From positions 186,001 through 250,000 of the forward strand of contig NZ_RBZV01000006.1 in assembly GCF_003628145.1 (NCBI RefSeq): 64,000 nt of DNA. The letters run 5' to 3'. The DNA is from Trinickia fusca (GTDB lineage Bacteria > Pseudomonadota > Gammaproteobacteria > Burkholderiales > Burkholderiaceae). Numbering within the stretch: position 1 is the first letter of the stretch; each line of letters opens with the position of its first letter. The position numbers were made by a program, and so were the translations under genes. The notes under the pieces are model-generated. The model saw only the letters and a list, made by a program, of their open reading frames with translations, was not told the origin of the DNA and did no database searches. This document shows positions 9,923 through 18,757 of this stretch, one piece after another.

Positions 9923-10621
9923 ATGAACTTGTCTCGACGTCTGACCGCCGAAATGATCGGCACCTTCTGGCTCGTGTTCGGTGGATGCGGGAGCGCCGTC
10001 CTCGCCGCCGCATTTCCGGCTCTCGGTATCGGCTTCGCGGGCGTTGCGCTCGCATTCGGCCTCACCGTGTTGACGATGGCCTTTGCGATCGGGCACGTGT
10101 CAGGCTGCCATTTGAACCCTGCGGTCAGCCTCGGCTTGACGGTCGCCGGAAGGTTTCCGCGGCGAGATCTCCTGCCGTACATCGGCGCGCAGGTTCTCGG
10201 TGCAGTGCTGGGCGCGGCGATTCTATGGATCATCGCTTCCGGTCATGCCGGATTCGATCCCGTCGGCAGCGGCTTCGCCACCAACGGTTACGGCGAGCGC
10301 TCTCCGGGTCACTATTCGATGTTGGCCAGCTTCGTTTGCGAAGCAGTCATGACGGCAGGCTTCTTGTTCGTCATTCTCGGCGCCACCGATGAGCGCGCAC
10401 CGTCGGGCTTCGCGCCAATCGCGATCGGCCTTTGCCTCACGCTCATTCACCTCGTGACGATTCCCGTCACGAACACCTCGGTCAATCCCGCCCGCTCGAC
10501 AGGCCCAGCGCTCTTCGTTGGTGGCGAAGCGATCCAGCAACTATGGCTGTTCTGGGTCGCACCGCTCGTCGGCGCAGTCGTTGCCGGCGTCATCTATCCG
10601 GTGATCGCTCGCAAGCGCTGA
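9923..10621 (+). CDS. aqpZ: Aquaporin Z, water channel
   Basis: This is a 232-residue MIP-family inner-membrane channel with six hydrophobic helices and the two NPA half-helix motifs at residues 65-67 and 188-190. Counting against E. coli AqpZ, the selectivity filter residues are Phe45, His176, Thr185 and Arg191, each offset by two. That is the water-selective, not the glycerol, configuration. Length is normal for AqpZ. It stands alone, with 384 bases downstream before the next gene. The ribosome-binding site ahead of the ATG is weak. Confidence 0.95.
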   Translation: MNLSRRLTAEMIGTFWLVFGGCGSAVLAAAFPALGIGFAGVALAFGLTVLTMAFAIGHVSGCHLNPAVSLGLTVAGRFPRRDLLPYIGAQVLGAVLGAAILWIIASGHAGFDPVGSGFATNGYGERSPGHYSMLASFVCEAVMTAGFLFVILGATDERAPSGFAPIAIGLCLTLIHLVTIPVTNTSVNPARSTGPALFVGGEAIQQLWLFWVAPLVGAVVAGVIYPVIARKR

Positions 10622-11005
10622 ACGGTGCGTAAGGGTTCGGGCCGGGTCCAGAGGCATCACAGTGCCTCCGACCAAGCGTCCTTGAAGCAGCACCTGGGCG
10701 CAGTAGCCGAAAAGAAAGTCAGCCAGCCCGGGGGCGATAGCTTAGCTGCATAACCTGAGTCAAGAGGCCGAAGCGATCAAACGTGAAGCGGCGAGTATCG
10801 CGCTCGACAACAAGCGGCGTGACATCCCCGTACACCTGACAACACTGACAGGCCACGCAACTTCGGCTCGTATTTATAGTGAGGGCGCCCTCATCACTGC
10901 TGGGGGTGCTTGCCGCGCATCAGTTGTTCGCCGTTGCTCGATCGGCGCGACAAGCTTCCTGCTGTTTCCCCACGCCTGTTGTCGTGTTACCAGGAGAAAA
11001 CACTC
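10622..11005 (+). other. Intergenic region upstream of the cupin gene
   Basis: A short inverted repeat (GAGGCA at 10651-10656, TGCCTC at 10663-10668, six-base loop) follows aqpZ and could be a weak terminator. It lacks a T run. From about 10752 one plus frame reads like a protein fragment (SQEAEAIKREAAS) but has no start and does not join the downstream gene. A good Shine-Dalgarno (AGGAG) lies just before the cupin ATG at 11006. Confidence 0.4.
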
Positions 11006-12358
11006 ATGGCATTGGTCCCGCAAACACGTGCTCCCTTGCAACAGTTGTTCCCAACTCAAGCACCCGCGCATGCGCCGGCCGATACGCCGCCCGGCTCTGG
11101 CTGGCCCGTTGCGTTCACCAATTACGAATTCCCGGTACGAGGGCAAGGCACGATCTCGTTCACGTTCAAGACCGACCACCCCTTCCGTATCGTGCTCGGC
11201 TCGGAAAAGAACCTGGACGGCACGCTGCTCGTGCTCGAGGTCGGCCTCGAAAAGACTCTCTTGCGCCGCGACAACGGCACGGACCAGGCCGGCGTGATCG
11301 CCGAAACTACCGCGAAGAAAGCACTGCTCGACTCGGGGGTGGCGATCTCATACTGGATGAGCCTGGACTACCTGAACGCACGCGTGCGCTTTGGCAAGGG
11401 AGAGATGCTGCCGCAGCTCGTCGTGTTCGAGGCACCGCTGCCGATCACGCCGTTCACGCCTCCTGAGCTACCGGCCACCGCGACCGCGAAGGCCCGCCGC
11501 GAAGCGCGCAAACAAGCCGCGAGCGACGCTGCCGGGAAGTACAAGAACCTGCGCTACATCGGGCTCGCAGCGCAGGCAGGCAAGCCGCTGCCAGTCGCAC
11601 TCGCGCACCTGCTATGGCCGCTGCCGGTCGTGCTCGCGCCGCCGCCAGTGCTGGTTCCAAGCGACCGCATCACGCTCGACATGATTGCGCACAATCAGGC
11701 GACCGTGATTGCAAGCCTACCCGACGCATGCCAGGTGCTGTACGGTAACGTCGCCGGTCCCGCCATCGAGCTCGACACACCGGACTTCCCCGATTTCTCA
11801 GCCGCGATCGACTACAGCATCGTCACGCCGGGCTGCATCTGCTACGACAAGCTGAAGGAGAAAGCCAGCGAATTCGGCAAGTACGAGCCGAACGAAACCT
11901 ATCTTCGCATCACGATAGGCCCTAACCAGGGCGACTCGCCAGGCTCCCCTTACGTGCTCGAGATCTGGCCCGGCAACCACTATTCGCCGATCCACGATCA
12001 CGGCGAGGCGTGCGCAGTGATCAAGGTGCTGCACGGCGATATCTGGGTCGAGCTGTATCCGGAACTGAGCCCGAAGATCACCGACTATTTCACCGAAGCG
12101 GTGTTTCACAAGGGCGAAGTGACCTACCTGACGCCCGAGTACTACCAGGTGCATAAGCTCGTCAATCACAACCCGGCGGGCAATATGACGGCAACGATTC
12201 AGTGTTACCGCTATCCGGACGACGACACCGTGCATTGGGAGTACTTCGACTATGTCGACGGCGACGAGATCAAGCAGTTCACGCCGAACTCCGATTGGGA
12301 GTACCTGGAATTCCGCGCACTGATCCGTGCGGAATGGGACAAGGCCAAAGGGCGCTAA
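11006..12358 (+). CDS. Two-domain protein with C-terminal cysteine-dioxygenase-like cupin
   Basis: This is a 450-residue protein. The ATG at 11006 is chosen over upstream in-frame codons because AGGAG sits 8 bases before it. The C-terminal half (about 230-450) resembles the cysteine dioxygenase type I cupin, with iron-ligand motif SPIHDHGEAC (His330, His332) and a distal His-containing strand. The N-terminal 120 residues look beta-rich (a farnesoic-acid-methyltransferase-like or sugar-binding fold is possible), followed by an Ala/Arg-rich linker near 155-180. Known family members oxidise a thiol to a sulfinate using non-haem iron. The actual substrate here is not shown. No operon partner is evident. 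Confidence 0.75.
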   Translation: MALVPQTRAPLQQLFPTQAPAHAPADTPPGSGWPVAFTNYEFPVRGQGTISFTFKTDHPFRIVLGSEKNLDGTLLVLEVGLEKTLLRRDNGTDQAGVIAETTAKKALLDSGVAISYWMSLDYLNARVRFGKGEMLPQLVVFEAPLPITPFTPPELPATATAKARREARKQAASDAAGKYKNLRYIGLAAQAGKPLPVALAHLLWPLPVVLAPPPVLVPSDRITLDMIAHNQATVIASLPDACQVLYGNVAGPAIELDTPDFPDFSAAIDYSIVTPGCICYDKLKEKASEFGKYEPNETYLRITIGPNQGDSPGSPYVLEIWPGNHYSPIHDHGEACAVIKVLHGDIWVELYPELSPKITDYFTEAVFHKGEVTYLTPEYYQVHKLVNHNPAGNMTATIQCYRYPDDDTVHWEYFDYVDGDEIKQFTPNSDWEYLEFRALIRAEWDKAKGR

Positions 12359-12395
12359 GACTCCGTCCAGATAGTCATCCGTGAGTGTTGCATGG

Positions 12396-12453
12396 GACCG
12401 GAGTAGGCGCCGAAGCCGAAGCGAATACTCCGGTCTATAACGACAGATTTTTT
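12396..12453 (+). terminator. Probable terminator after the cupin gene
   Basis: A perfect 10-bp stem (GACCGGAGTA at 12396-12405, TACTCCGGTC at 12426-12435) with a 20-base loop is followed 12 bases later by a six-T run at 12448-12453. The distance between stem and T run is longer than usual, so efficiency is uncertain. Confidence 0.5.
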
Positions 12454-12664
12454 AGTTAGTACACCTACTAATCAAGCCGATCGCATACGGTATTTTTCCT
12501 CTTGCCGACGCGACAGTCACGCCCGATCACGCTCAAGCCATCGTCTCCGCCATTCCGTAGTCGCTCGGCACCACCACCCACCCGCCGTTCCCTCGCCCCC
12601 AAGTCGCCCCTAGCGCCGACCGGGTTTACCCTTCCTGGCACCGACAGATTGTTTCTTTATACTC

Positions 12665-12693
12665 CACATCGTGGATTATTTATCAACGATGTG
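12665..12693 (+). promoter_or_regulatory. Palindromic operator candidate before the VOC gene
   Basis: CACATCGT (12665-12672) and ACGATGTG (12686-12693) are perfect inverted arms separated by 13 bases, ending just before the ATG at 12699. The position suggests a dimeric repressor site or an mRNA hairpin over the ribosome-binding site. The IclR or DauR-type regulators encoded nearby are possible partners, but their own palindromes differ. Confidence 0.5.
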
Positions 12694-12698
12694 ATCTC

Positions 12699-13175
12699 AT
12701 GAAAATCTCCAGGCTCGACCATTTCACGCTGCGCACCCCCAAACTGGAACAGACCACCACTTTCTTCGAGCAGGTGGTCGGCTTACAAACCGGGCCTCGG
12801 CCGTCGTTTCGCTTCGACGGCCGCTGGATGTACTGGGGCGACTGGGCGGCGCTGCATCTGATCGAGGACAAACCAGACGACACGCATCTTCTTGCCTATC
12901 TGGGGACACGCGACACCTCGGGCACCGCTTTGGCAGGCCCACTGGATCACATCGCATTCCGCTGCACCGACCTCCCCGCGTTCGAAGCACGCTTGCGCCG
13001 ACTCGGCGTGGGTTATCGCGCACGCACGGTGCCGGATCTGGGAGAGCACCAGGTATTTGTCCTCGAGCCGAACGGCATCACCGTCGAATTCATCTTTTCG
13101 ACGGCCGAGATGGCCTCGTGGGTCGGGCATGCGGAATACGCACCGTCCCCGGCGGTCGCGGGAGATTCCATGTAG
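12699..13175 (+). CDS. VOC-family (glyoxalase/dioxygenase fold) protein
   Basis: The 158-residue protein has paired beta-alpha-beta-beta-beta modules of the vicinal oxygen chelate superfamily. It opens with SRLDHFTLRTPKLEQTTTFF (metal-ligand His at residue 8), then GPLDHIAFRC (second ligand region), then FVLEPNGITVEFIF, with the typical C-terminal Glu ligand. Members are glyoxalases, extradiol dioxygenases or antibiotic-binding proteins; the substrate cannot be told. It is the first of a plus-strand group with the RidA-like and MFS genes, 90 bases upstream of the former. Confidence 0.85.
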   Translation: MKISRLDHFTLRTPKLEQTTTFFEQVVGLQTGPRPSFRFDGRWMYWGDWAALHLIEDKPDDTHLLAYLGTRDTSGTALAGPLDHIAFRCTDLPAFEARLRRLGVGYRARTVPDLGEHQVFVLEPNGITVEFIFSTAEMASWVGHAEYAPSPAVAGDSM

Positions 13176-13265
13176 TGCGTTCAAGTAGCACGCGATTTCG
13201 CACAACGACAAGAACGGCGGAAGCCGTCGATCTATCGCGTTTTAGCCCCAATCAGGAGACATCGG

Positions 13266-13802
13266 ATGACTCTGTCTATTCCCCTTTCGGCCGTGTCGGC
13301 CTCCGTTGCGTCGCCATCGCCCACCACCGCATCGGGCCCCACGAGGCTCGCCGCGCTCGGGTATACGCTACCCGCAGCGCCTGCGGCAGTAGGCGCATAC
13401 CAGACATGGGCGCGATTCGGCCCCTACGTTACGACGTCATTTCAGCTGCCGTTCAAAGACGGGGTCCTGCAACATAAGGGCCGTCTCGGCGAAGGTGTTT
13501 CGCTCGAGCAAGGCATGGAAGCCGCGCGTATCTGCGCGCTCAACGGTCTGGCACAGCTAACCGAAGCCGCTGGATCGTTCGATGGTTTTCGCGTAATCAG
13601 GATCGATGGTCACGTCGGCTGCGTCGAGGGCTTTGCCCATATCCCACGTGTGCTGGACGCTTCGTCGAACCTGTTGAACGACGTATTGGGTGAGCGCGGA
13701 GCACACGCCCGCACTGCGCTCGGTCATCTCGTGATGCCGCTCGATGCACCGGTGATGCTCGGCTTCTTCGCGGAACTCTTCGACCAAGGGAAGGCATCAT
13801 GA
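13266..13802 (+). CDS. RidA/YjgF-family protein
   Basis: This 178-residue protein starts at an ATG preceded by CAGGAG. Residues about 60-175 match the RidA/YER057c fold (GLAQLTEAAGSFDG, RVIRIDGHVGCVEGF, LDASSNLLNDVLGERG). RidA hydrolyses reactive imines or enamines made by PLP enzymes. The stretch where canonical RidA keeps its active Arg reads HLVMPLDAPV, so it belongs to a divergent Rid subgroup that may lack that activity. Its last codons overlap the next ATG by 4 bases (13799), so it is translationally coupled to the MFS transporter. Confidence 0.8.
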   Translation: MTLSIPLSAVSASVASPSPTTASGPTRLAALGYTLPAAPAAVGAYQTWARFGPYVTTSFQLPFKDGVLQHKGRLGEGVSLEQGMEAARICALNGLAQLTEAAGSFDGFRVIRIDGHVGCVEGFAHIPRVLDASSNLLNDVLGERGAHARTALGHLVMPLDAPVMLGFFAELFDQGKAS

Positions 13803-15034
13803 ATCGCGCCCGTCTCTTTGCCGCCAGTTGCCTCTCGATGATGACCACTGCGATGGTCTTCGCCATTCGAGGCGACATCGAAGCGAGTTTGCGCAGTGCG
13901 TTTCATTTGACTGCCGAGCAGATGGGGCTGATCTGGGGGCCGGCTTTTTTTGGGTTTACCGCTTCAGTTTTCGTCAGCGGCATCGTCGTCGATTTCATCG
14001 GGATGCGCCGCCTGTATCTCACATCGGGATTCGGCTTTCTGGCCAGCCTCGCGCTGATCCTCCTCGCCCCGCATCCTGTCGGCCACGTCGAGTCGATCTT
14101 CGGCTGCGCCGGCACGACGACGCTCTACCTCGGCTTCCTCATGATGGGACTGAGCCAGGGGCTGGTCGAAGGCGTGGTCAATCCACTTGTGGCTACCCTG
14201 TACAGCGATCGCAAAACGACGCGGCTGAATGCATTGCACGCGTGGTGGCCAGCGGGGATGATCCTCGGCGGTCTGGTTGCGCTTGCGCTCACGAACCTCC
14301 ACATGCCCTGGCAGATCAAGCTCTTCACAATCGCACTGCCTACGTTGGCCTACATGGCGATGTCGTGGAATCAAACTTTTCCGCCCACCGAGCGCACCGC
14401 GCGCCGCGTCTCTTCGCGTGAGATGGCTCGCGAGACGGTCAACCCGCTGTTCCTCGTGATGTTCTGCTTCATGTGGTTGACGGCCATCACCGAGCTGGGG
14501 GCCGACCAGTGGTTCCCAACCATCATGAAGCAATTGACCGGCGTCGACGGAATCCTGTTTCTTATCTACACGGCGGGCTTGGTATTTATCATGCGAACGA
14601 CGTGCGGCCGCGTCATGCACCGATCACCGTTCTTCGGACTCTCGGTCTGTAGCGCACTGTGCGCTGCAGGATTGTGGTTGCTTGGCACACTCGCGCCCGG
14701 CGCCCCAGTGCTTGCCGCGTTTGCCGCAGCAACGCTGTTCGGCATCGGCAAGTCGATGTTCTGGCCTACGATGCTCGGCATCACCTCCGAACGCTTTCCG
14801 AAGGGAGGCCCTTTGTGTCTGGGTCTGATGGGCGGAGCTGGGTTCCTGTCGATTGCCGTTGCACTACCTGTGATCGGGCACAACCTGGATCAGCTTGGGC
14901 CAAACGGCGCAATGAAAGCGCTGGCGGTATTGCCTGCCGCGTTGACCGTGGGTTTCGCCGCGCTTTGCCTGCTCTTCGCACTGCGAGGTGGCTATTGCCC
15001 CATCACGCTCGAGGTATCTACCGAGCGTGTGTAG
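13799..15034 (+). CDS. MFS transporter
   Basis: This 411-residue membrane protein has about 12 hydrophobic helices. The MFS loop between helices 2 and 3 is visible (GIVVDFIGMRRLYL). It overlaps the upstream RidA-like gene by 4 bases, so the two are co-translated. A strong symmetrical stem lies immediately 3'. It resembles sugar/organic-acid MFS proteins of the FucP-like type with the helix pair DKAG-less loop. Its cargo may be the substrate degraded by the VOC/RidA pair or by the amino-acid genes opposite; this is inference from position only. Confidence 0.85.
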   Translation: MNRARLFAASCLSMMTTAMVFAIRGDIEASLRSAFHLTAEQMGLIWGPAFFGFTASVFVSGIVVDFIGMRRLYLTSGFGFLASLALILLAPHPVGHVESIFGCAGTTTLYLGFLMMGLSQGLVEGVVNPLVATLYSDRKTTRLNALHAWWPAGMILGGLVALALTNLHMPWQIKLFTIALPTLAYMAMSWNQTFPPTERTARRVSSREMARETVNPLFLVMFCFMWLTAITELGADQWFPTIMKQLTGVDGILFLIYTAGLVFIMRTTCGRVMHRSPFFGLSVCSALCAAGLWLLGTLAPGAPVLAAFAAATLFGIGKSMFWPTMLGITSERFPKGGPLCLGLMGGAGFLSIAVALPVIGHNLDQLGPNGAMKALAVLPAALTVGFAALCLLFALRGGYCPITLEVSTERV

Positions 15035-15040
15035 CGTACC

Positions 15041-15077
15041 GCTCTGCGCGAATCGAACCGAACCGTTCGCGCAGAGC
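15041..15077. terminator. Bidirectional terminator between MFS and IclR genes
   Basis: A perfect 12-bp inverted repeat, GCTCTGCGCGAA (15041-15052) and TTCGCGCAGAGC (15066-15077), with a 13-base loop sits between two convergent genes. It has no long T run, but the stem is GC-rich and its symmetry suits both strands. Confidence 0.75.
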
Positions 15078-15103
15078 ACATTAAGTGGCAAGCGCCGATG
15101 GGA

Positions 15104-15955
15104 TCATGTTCGCGCCAGGGCGGCACTCAATTCGCGCCCCGTTTCCGAAACCGCGCGGGTATACGCCGTTTGGGCACGTGGCCCGTCTGGAAAGAGCGGA
15201 TAGATCATCGAAACGCCGATCGATCCGACCGCATGACCTCGACTATCAAGTACCGGCGCAGCAATACAGCACAGCTGCGGATTGCTCTCGCCCAGATCGA
15301 ACGCCAGCCCTTCCTCGCGAACCTTCTCGAGCTCGACGCGCAGCATCTCCGGCGTGGTGATCGTCGCTGGCGTCAGCTCCTTGAAGCTGATCTGCGCAAT
15401 CATGCGATTTCGCTCCTGCTCAGGCAGGAACGCGAGTATCGCCTTGCCCACGGCCGAGCAGTACAACGGATCCCAGTCGCCTGCCGTCTGCTTGACCGAG
15501 ACCACGTTGTCGGCAAGCATGACCTCGATCAGCACCACGCGATCGTTTTGCAGCACGGCAAGATGCGACGTCTGCTTGGTCATCGTCGAGAGTTTTTTCA
15601 GAAGCGGCCGGGCCGTCTCGACGAACGACGTATCTGTTCGGGCCAGCCGTGCCCAGGTCGCCAGCGTCGGGCCGACGGTATACGTCTTCAGCGCGCTGTG
15701 CTTATTGACGAGACCCGCGCGCTCGAGTGTGTTGAGGAACCGGAACGCAGAGCTCTTGTCGATCCCGAAGTGTTCGACGATTTCATGGAGCTTGAGCGGC
15801 CGGCCAGCCTGCAGGATATGTTCGAAGATACCCAGCCCTTTTTCCAACGACAGAATGATCGTCGTATCCGGCTTTTCCCGCCGGACAGGAACGCTGTCTT
15901 CCACGACATCGAGGGCGCTCAACTCAGGTTTTGGTTTGACTTTGGTTGCGCACAT
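15104..15955 (-). CDS. IclR-family transcriptional regulator
   Basis: This is a 283-residue protein. Residues about 35-95 form the IclR winged helix (LSLEKGLGIFEHI, then KSSAFRFLNTLERAGLV). Residues 100-275 are the GAF-like effector domain (SAVGKAILAFLPEQER, AAPVLDSRGHAVGSIGVS). The first 30 residues are an uncommon Lys/Pro-rich extension. It lies 81 bases downstream of the dehydratase gene on the same strand. A 15-bp palindrome just upstream suggests autoregulation. The regulator BhcR of the beta-hydroxyaspartate cycle is also IclR-type, consistent with the dehydratase next to it. Confidence 0.92.
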   Translation of the reverse strand: MCATKVKPKPELSALDVVEDSVPVRREKPDTTIILSLEKGLGIFEHILQAGRPLKLHEIVEHFGIDKSSAFRFLNTLERAGLVNKHSALKTYTVGPTLATWARLARTDTSFVETARPLLKKLSTMTKQTSHLAVLQNDRVVLIEVMLADNVVSVKQTAGDWDPLYCSAVGKAILAFLPEQERNRMIAQISFKELTPATITTPEMLRVELEKVREEGLAFDLGESNPQLCCIAAPVLDSRGHAVGSIGVSMIYPLFPDGPRAQTAYTRAVSETGRELSAALART

Positions 15956-15959
15956 GCAG

Positions 15960-15974
15960 TTGACAATATGTCAA
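15960..15974 (-). promoter_or_regulatory. Palindrome upstream of the IclR gene
   Basis: TTGACAATATGTCAA has perfect arms TTGACA/TGTCAA around a 3-base centre and ends 5 bases before the IclR ATG. Size and location match an IclR autoregulatory operator. Confidence 0.55.
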
Positions 15975-16035
15975 TAACGTTTCTCGATTATCTCGCTATT
16001 TGTGCGCACCTGCAAACGCTGGCTGGTCCAGCACC

Positions 16036-17010
16036 TCATGCCGACTGCGACATCAGCGCGCAAAACTTCTCGAGGTCGACGTTGCCACCGCTGATGATCA
16101 CACCAACACGCTTGCCCTTGAGTTGATCTTTCATCTGTCTCGCTGCGGCAAAACCAAGGCAACCCGTGGGTTCAACGACGATCTTCATACGGGTAGCAAG
16201 AAAGCGCATGCAGTCGACGAGTTGGGCATCTCTGACCGTCAGAATGTCGTTGACGTCCCGCTTGATAATCGGAAACGTGTAGTTGCCCAAGTATTGAGTT
16301 TGAGCGCCATCCGCGATCGTTTTAGGCGTCTCGATATGAACGATCGTCCCGGAACGGAAGGACTGCTGACCATCGTTTCCGGCTTCCGGCTCCACGCCGT
16401 AGAGCTGAGCGTTCGGTGACAGCTCGCGGGTCGAAAGCGCTGAACCGGATAGCAGCCCGCCCCCACCGAGCGGAACAAAGAGCGCATCCAACGGACCGAC
16501 TTCCTCGAACAGTTCGGCCGCCGCCGTGCCCTGCCCGGCAAGAACATCAGGATGATCGTAGGGCGGAATCAACGTAAGTCCATGCTTCTCGGCGAGGTCG
16601 CGCCCGATTTGCTCGCGATCGTCCTTGTAGCGGTCATAGATCACGACATTGCCGCCGTACCCTTTGGTCGCAGCCACTTTCGCCGCGGGCGCGTCGTGAG
16701 GCATCACGATCGTCGCCGGCATGTTGAGGAGCTTGGCCGACAAAGCAATGGCCTGGGCGTGGTTACCGGACGAGAACGTCACTACACCAGCCTTGCGCTG
16801 AGCCTCATCGAACTTCGATAACGCGCTGAAGGCGCCACGGAATTTGAAGGCGCCCATCCGCTGGAAGTTCTCGCACTTGAACAGGACTTCCGCACCGAGT
16901 TCCTCGTTGAGCGTTCGTGAACTCATCACGGGCGTCCGGTGAGCGTAGCCCTTGATTCGGGCGGCAGCGGCCGCGACGTCTGCAAACGTGGGAAGAGACA
17001 TGTGATTCAT
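16036..17010 (-). CDS. PLP-dependent threo-3-hydroxyaspartate / threonine dehydratase
   Basis: The 324-residue length fits the short, ACT-domain-less serine/threonine dehydratase family that includes yeast SRY1 and BhcB (beta-hydroxyaspartate dehydratase). The PLP lysine is Lys56 in MGAFKFRGAF. The phosphate loop is GGGGLLSG, and SSGNHAQAIALSAKL binds substrate. Such enzymes release water, then an imine; with hydroxyaspartate the product is iminosuccinate. The next gene upstream is an ornithine-cyclodeaminase-family reductase, the family that contains iminosuccinate reductase BhcD. This is the main reason to prefer hydroxyaspartate over threonine. An alternative ATG is at 17001. Confidence 0.85.
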   Translation of the reverse strand: MNHMSLPTFADVAAAAARIKGYAHRTPVMSSRTLNEELGAEVLFKCENFQRMGAFKFRGAFSALSKFDEAQRKAGVVTFSSGNHAQAIALSAKLLNMPATIVMPHDAPAAKVAATKGYGGNVVIYDRYKDDREQIGRDLAEKHGLTLIPPYDHPDVLAGQGTAAAELFEEVGPLDALFVPLGGGGLLSGSALSTRELSPNAQLYGVEPEAGNDGQQSFRSGTIVHIETPKTIADGAQTQYLGNYTFPIIKRDVNDILTVRDAQLVDCMRFLATRMKIVVEPTGCLGFAAARQMKDQLKGKRVGVIISGGNVDLEKFCALMSQSA

Positions 17011-17163
17011 AGGGGACTCGACTCGAAAAATCGCTCGGTAACTGCGGCACGCGAAGGCGTGGGCTGCTTGTGGACATCGATGTTAGACAGTATGTATATC
17101 TCAAGACATTTCGTCAATCACACCTACCCTGAGCCTATTCGACTGCAGCAATCGAACAGATGA

Positions 17164-18135
17164 TTACCAAGGCCACGGAATACGCGCGCCCAGATTGGAC
17201 TTGGCCGCCTGTTCGTACAGCATCCGAGCCACCGTCAAGTCCTGCAAAGCGAGCCCGGTCATGTCGAACACGGTAATATCGTCAGGATGACGAATCATTT
17301 TCTCGGGCGCTCCAAGCACATCGCCCAGTTCAACGCAGGCGACATCGGGTGCCCATTGGGTCTCTCCGATTTGGCGAGCCTGAGCTTCGTCGTCCACGAA
17401 CAGCCGCACCCGCTCGAGAAAGCCCTCCGGCAACTCGCGCTTGCCCTTGGTATCCGCGCCGACGCAATTGATGTGCGTACCAGGCTGAACCGCGGCCGCA
17501 CCGAACAGCGGACCGCCGCCGGGTGTTGCCGTGATGATGAGGTCGCTGGTCGCAACGGCATCGTCCGCGTCGGTCGCATGGGAAATCGCACACCGATCAT
17601 TGAAATGCGATTCGAAGCGCGCATCGGCCGTGCCTCGCGCCGTGACATATTGCACGGATGAGATCGCAGGCATCATGTGTAGCGCGAATGTGACTTGAAT
17701 ACGCGCTTGAACCCCAGTGCCAAATAAACAGAGGCGCCGACTGTCCGGCCGCGCCAACGCACGCAATCCCAAGCCACCAGCCGCCCCCGTGCGCATCGTC
17801 GTGATGGCGTTGCCGTCGATCACGCACAGTGGGCGTCCCGTTGCCGGATCGATCAGCATGATCGTCGCTTGATGAGGCTCGCCGCCTTGGTTTCGGTTCG
17901 ATGGCCAGAAGCCAGCGGCTTTGAATCCCAGCAGCGACTCGGACTGGACATCTCCTGCCTTGATCCCGAAAACGCCCCCCGTTTCCAGACGCTCGCGGAT
18001 TAGCGGAAACACACGTCCTTTACGGAGCCGATGAAGTTCGAACGCCCGCTCGACAGCCGCTAAAACATCGTTGGCGATGAGCAGGCTCTCGACTACGTCC
18101 TTGTCGAGAAGAAGCAGCTGAGCATTACCTGGCAT
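17164..18135 (-). CDS. Ornithine cyclodeaminase/mu-crystallin family enzyme (possible iminosuccinate reductase)
   Basis: The 323-residue protein starts at the ATG at 18135, which overlaps the end of the DauR-like gene by 11 bases. Features are a substrate loop (FGIKAGDVQSESLLGFKAAG), DGNAITTMRTGAAGGLG typical of the family, and a Rossmann nucleotide site LFGTGVQARIQ. The family includes ornithine cyclodeaminase, alanine dehydrogenase, ketimine reductases and BhcD, which reduces iminosuccinate to aspartate. With the hydroxyaspartate-type dehydratase 154 bases downstream, the iminosuccinate reductase role is attractive but unproven. Confidence 0.85.
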   Translation of the reverse strand: MPGNAQLLLLDKDVVESLLIANDVLAAVERAFELHRLRKGRVFPLIRERLETGGVFGIKAGDVQSESLLGFKAAGFWPSNRNQGGEPHQATIMLIDPATGRPLCVIDGNAITTMRTGAAGGLGLRALARPDSRRLCLFGTGVQARIQVTFALHMMPAISSVQYVTARGTADARFESHFNDRCAISHATDADDAVATSDLIITATPGGGPLFGAAAVQPGTHINCVGADTKGKRELPEGFLERVRLFVDDEAQARQIGETQWAPDVACVELGDVLGAPEKMIRHPDDITVFDMTGLALQDLTVARMLYEQAAKSNLGARIPWPW

Positions 18136-18757
18136 CGTTGTAGGCCGTCGCACGTGAAACACCGAGATGCTGAGCGACGATCTCCATCGCGCGGCGCACC
18201 TCCAAATATCCCTCTTCCTTCAACTCCTGCATCAACGCCCTGCGCTGCTCGAGCTTGAGCAGCCGCGGCGTCGTCGCCAGGTTCATGGCGAACTTGTCGA
18301 TGCGGTCCCGGATCGCATTCGCATTGGCGGGATCCAGCGTTTCCTTGACAGGAGCGCCTTCTGCTTGACAGAACTGGGTCAGGATCCCCTGTATGCCTTG
18401 GAACAACGTCACGTCGACGTTCAGACACAGCGCTGCGACATAGCGCCCCGTGGAATCCTTTATCCCGATCGACGTGCTTTTCGCCGTGCGACCATCCGAG
18501 AATCGATTGGGGTAGTTGGACAGAAGCTGGGGATAGTCGTCGTCGGCGATACGGGCTAGACCAAGCTCGGTCGTCGGATCGCCGACAGACCGCCCGGAGA
18601 GGTTGTTGTGGATCGCGAGGATCGAATGCTCCGGCGAGCGCAGATCGTGGACCACCACCTCCGTGAAGGGAGCGAACATTTCGCCGAGCCCTTGTGCAAT
18701 GCACTGAACTTGCTCCAGCAGCGATTCTTGCTCGGATTTGACTTTGCGCTTAGCCAT
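18125..18757 (-). CDS. DauR/YheO-type transcriptional regulator
   Basis: This 210-residue protein has an N-terminal YheO PAS-like domain (VVVHDLRSPEHSILAIHNNL, then KSTSIGIKDSTGRYVAALCL) and a C-terminal helix-turn-helix (VAQHLGVSRATAYNDAR). DauR controls D-arginine dehydrogenase genes in Pseudomonas; relatives sense amino acids. It is the first gene of the minus-strand block and overlaps the ornithine-cyclodeaminase-family gene by 11 bases, so it probably controls that block. A 19-bp near-palindrome sits on its start. Confidence 0.88.
   Translation of the reverse strand: MAKRKVKSEQESLLEQVQCIAQGLGEMFAPFTEVVVHDLRSPEHSILAIHNNLSGRSVGDPTTELGLARIADDDYPQLLSNYPNRFSDGRTAKSTSIGIKDSTGRYVAALCLNVDVTLFQGIQGILTQFCQAEGAPVKETLDPANANAIRDRIDKFAMNLATTPRLLKLEQRRALMQELKEEGYLEVRRAMEIVAQHLGVSRATAYNDAR

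Noticed and set aside
15098-16126. Plus-strand frame of 342 codons opposite the IclR gene
   Set aside because: Shadow of the IclR gene, which has clear family motifs on the minus strand.
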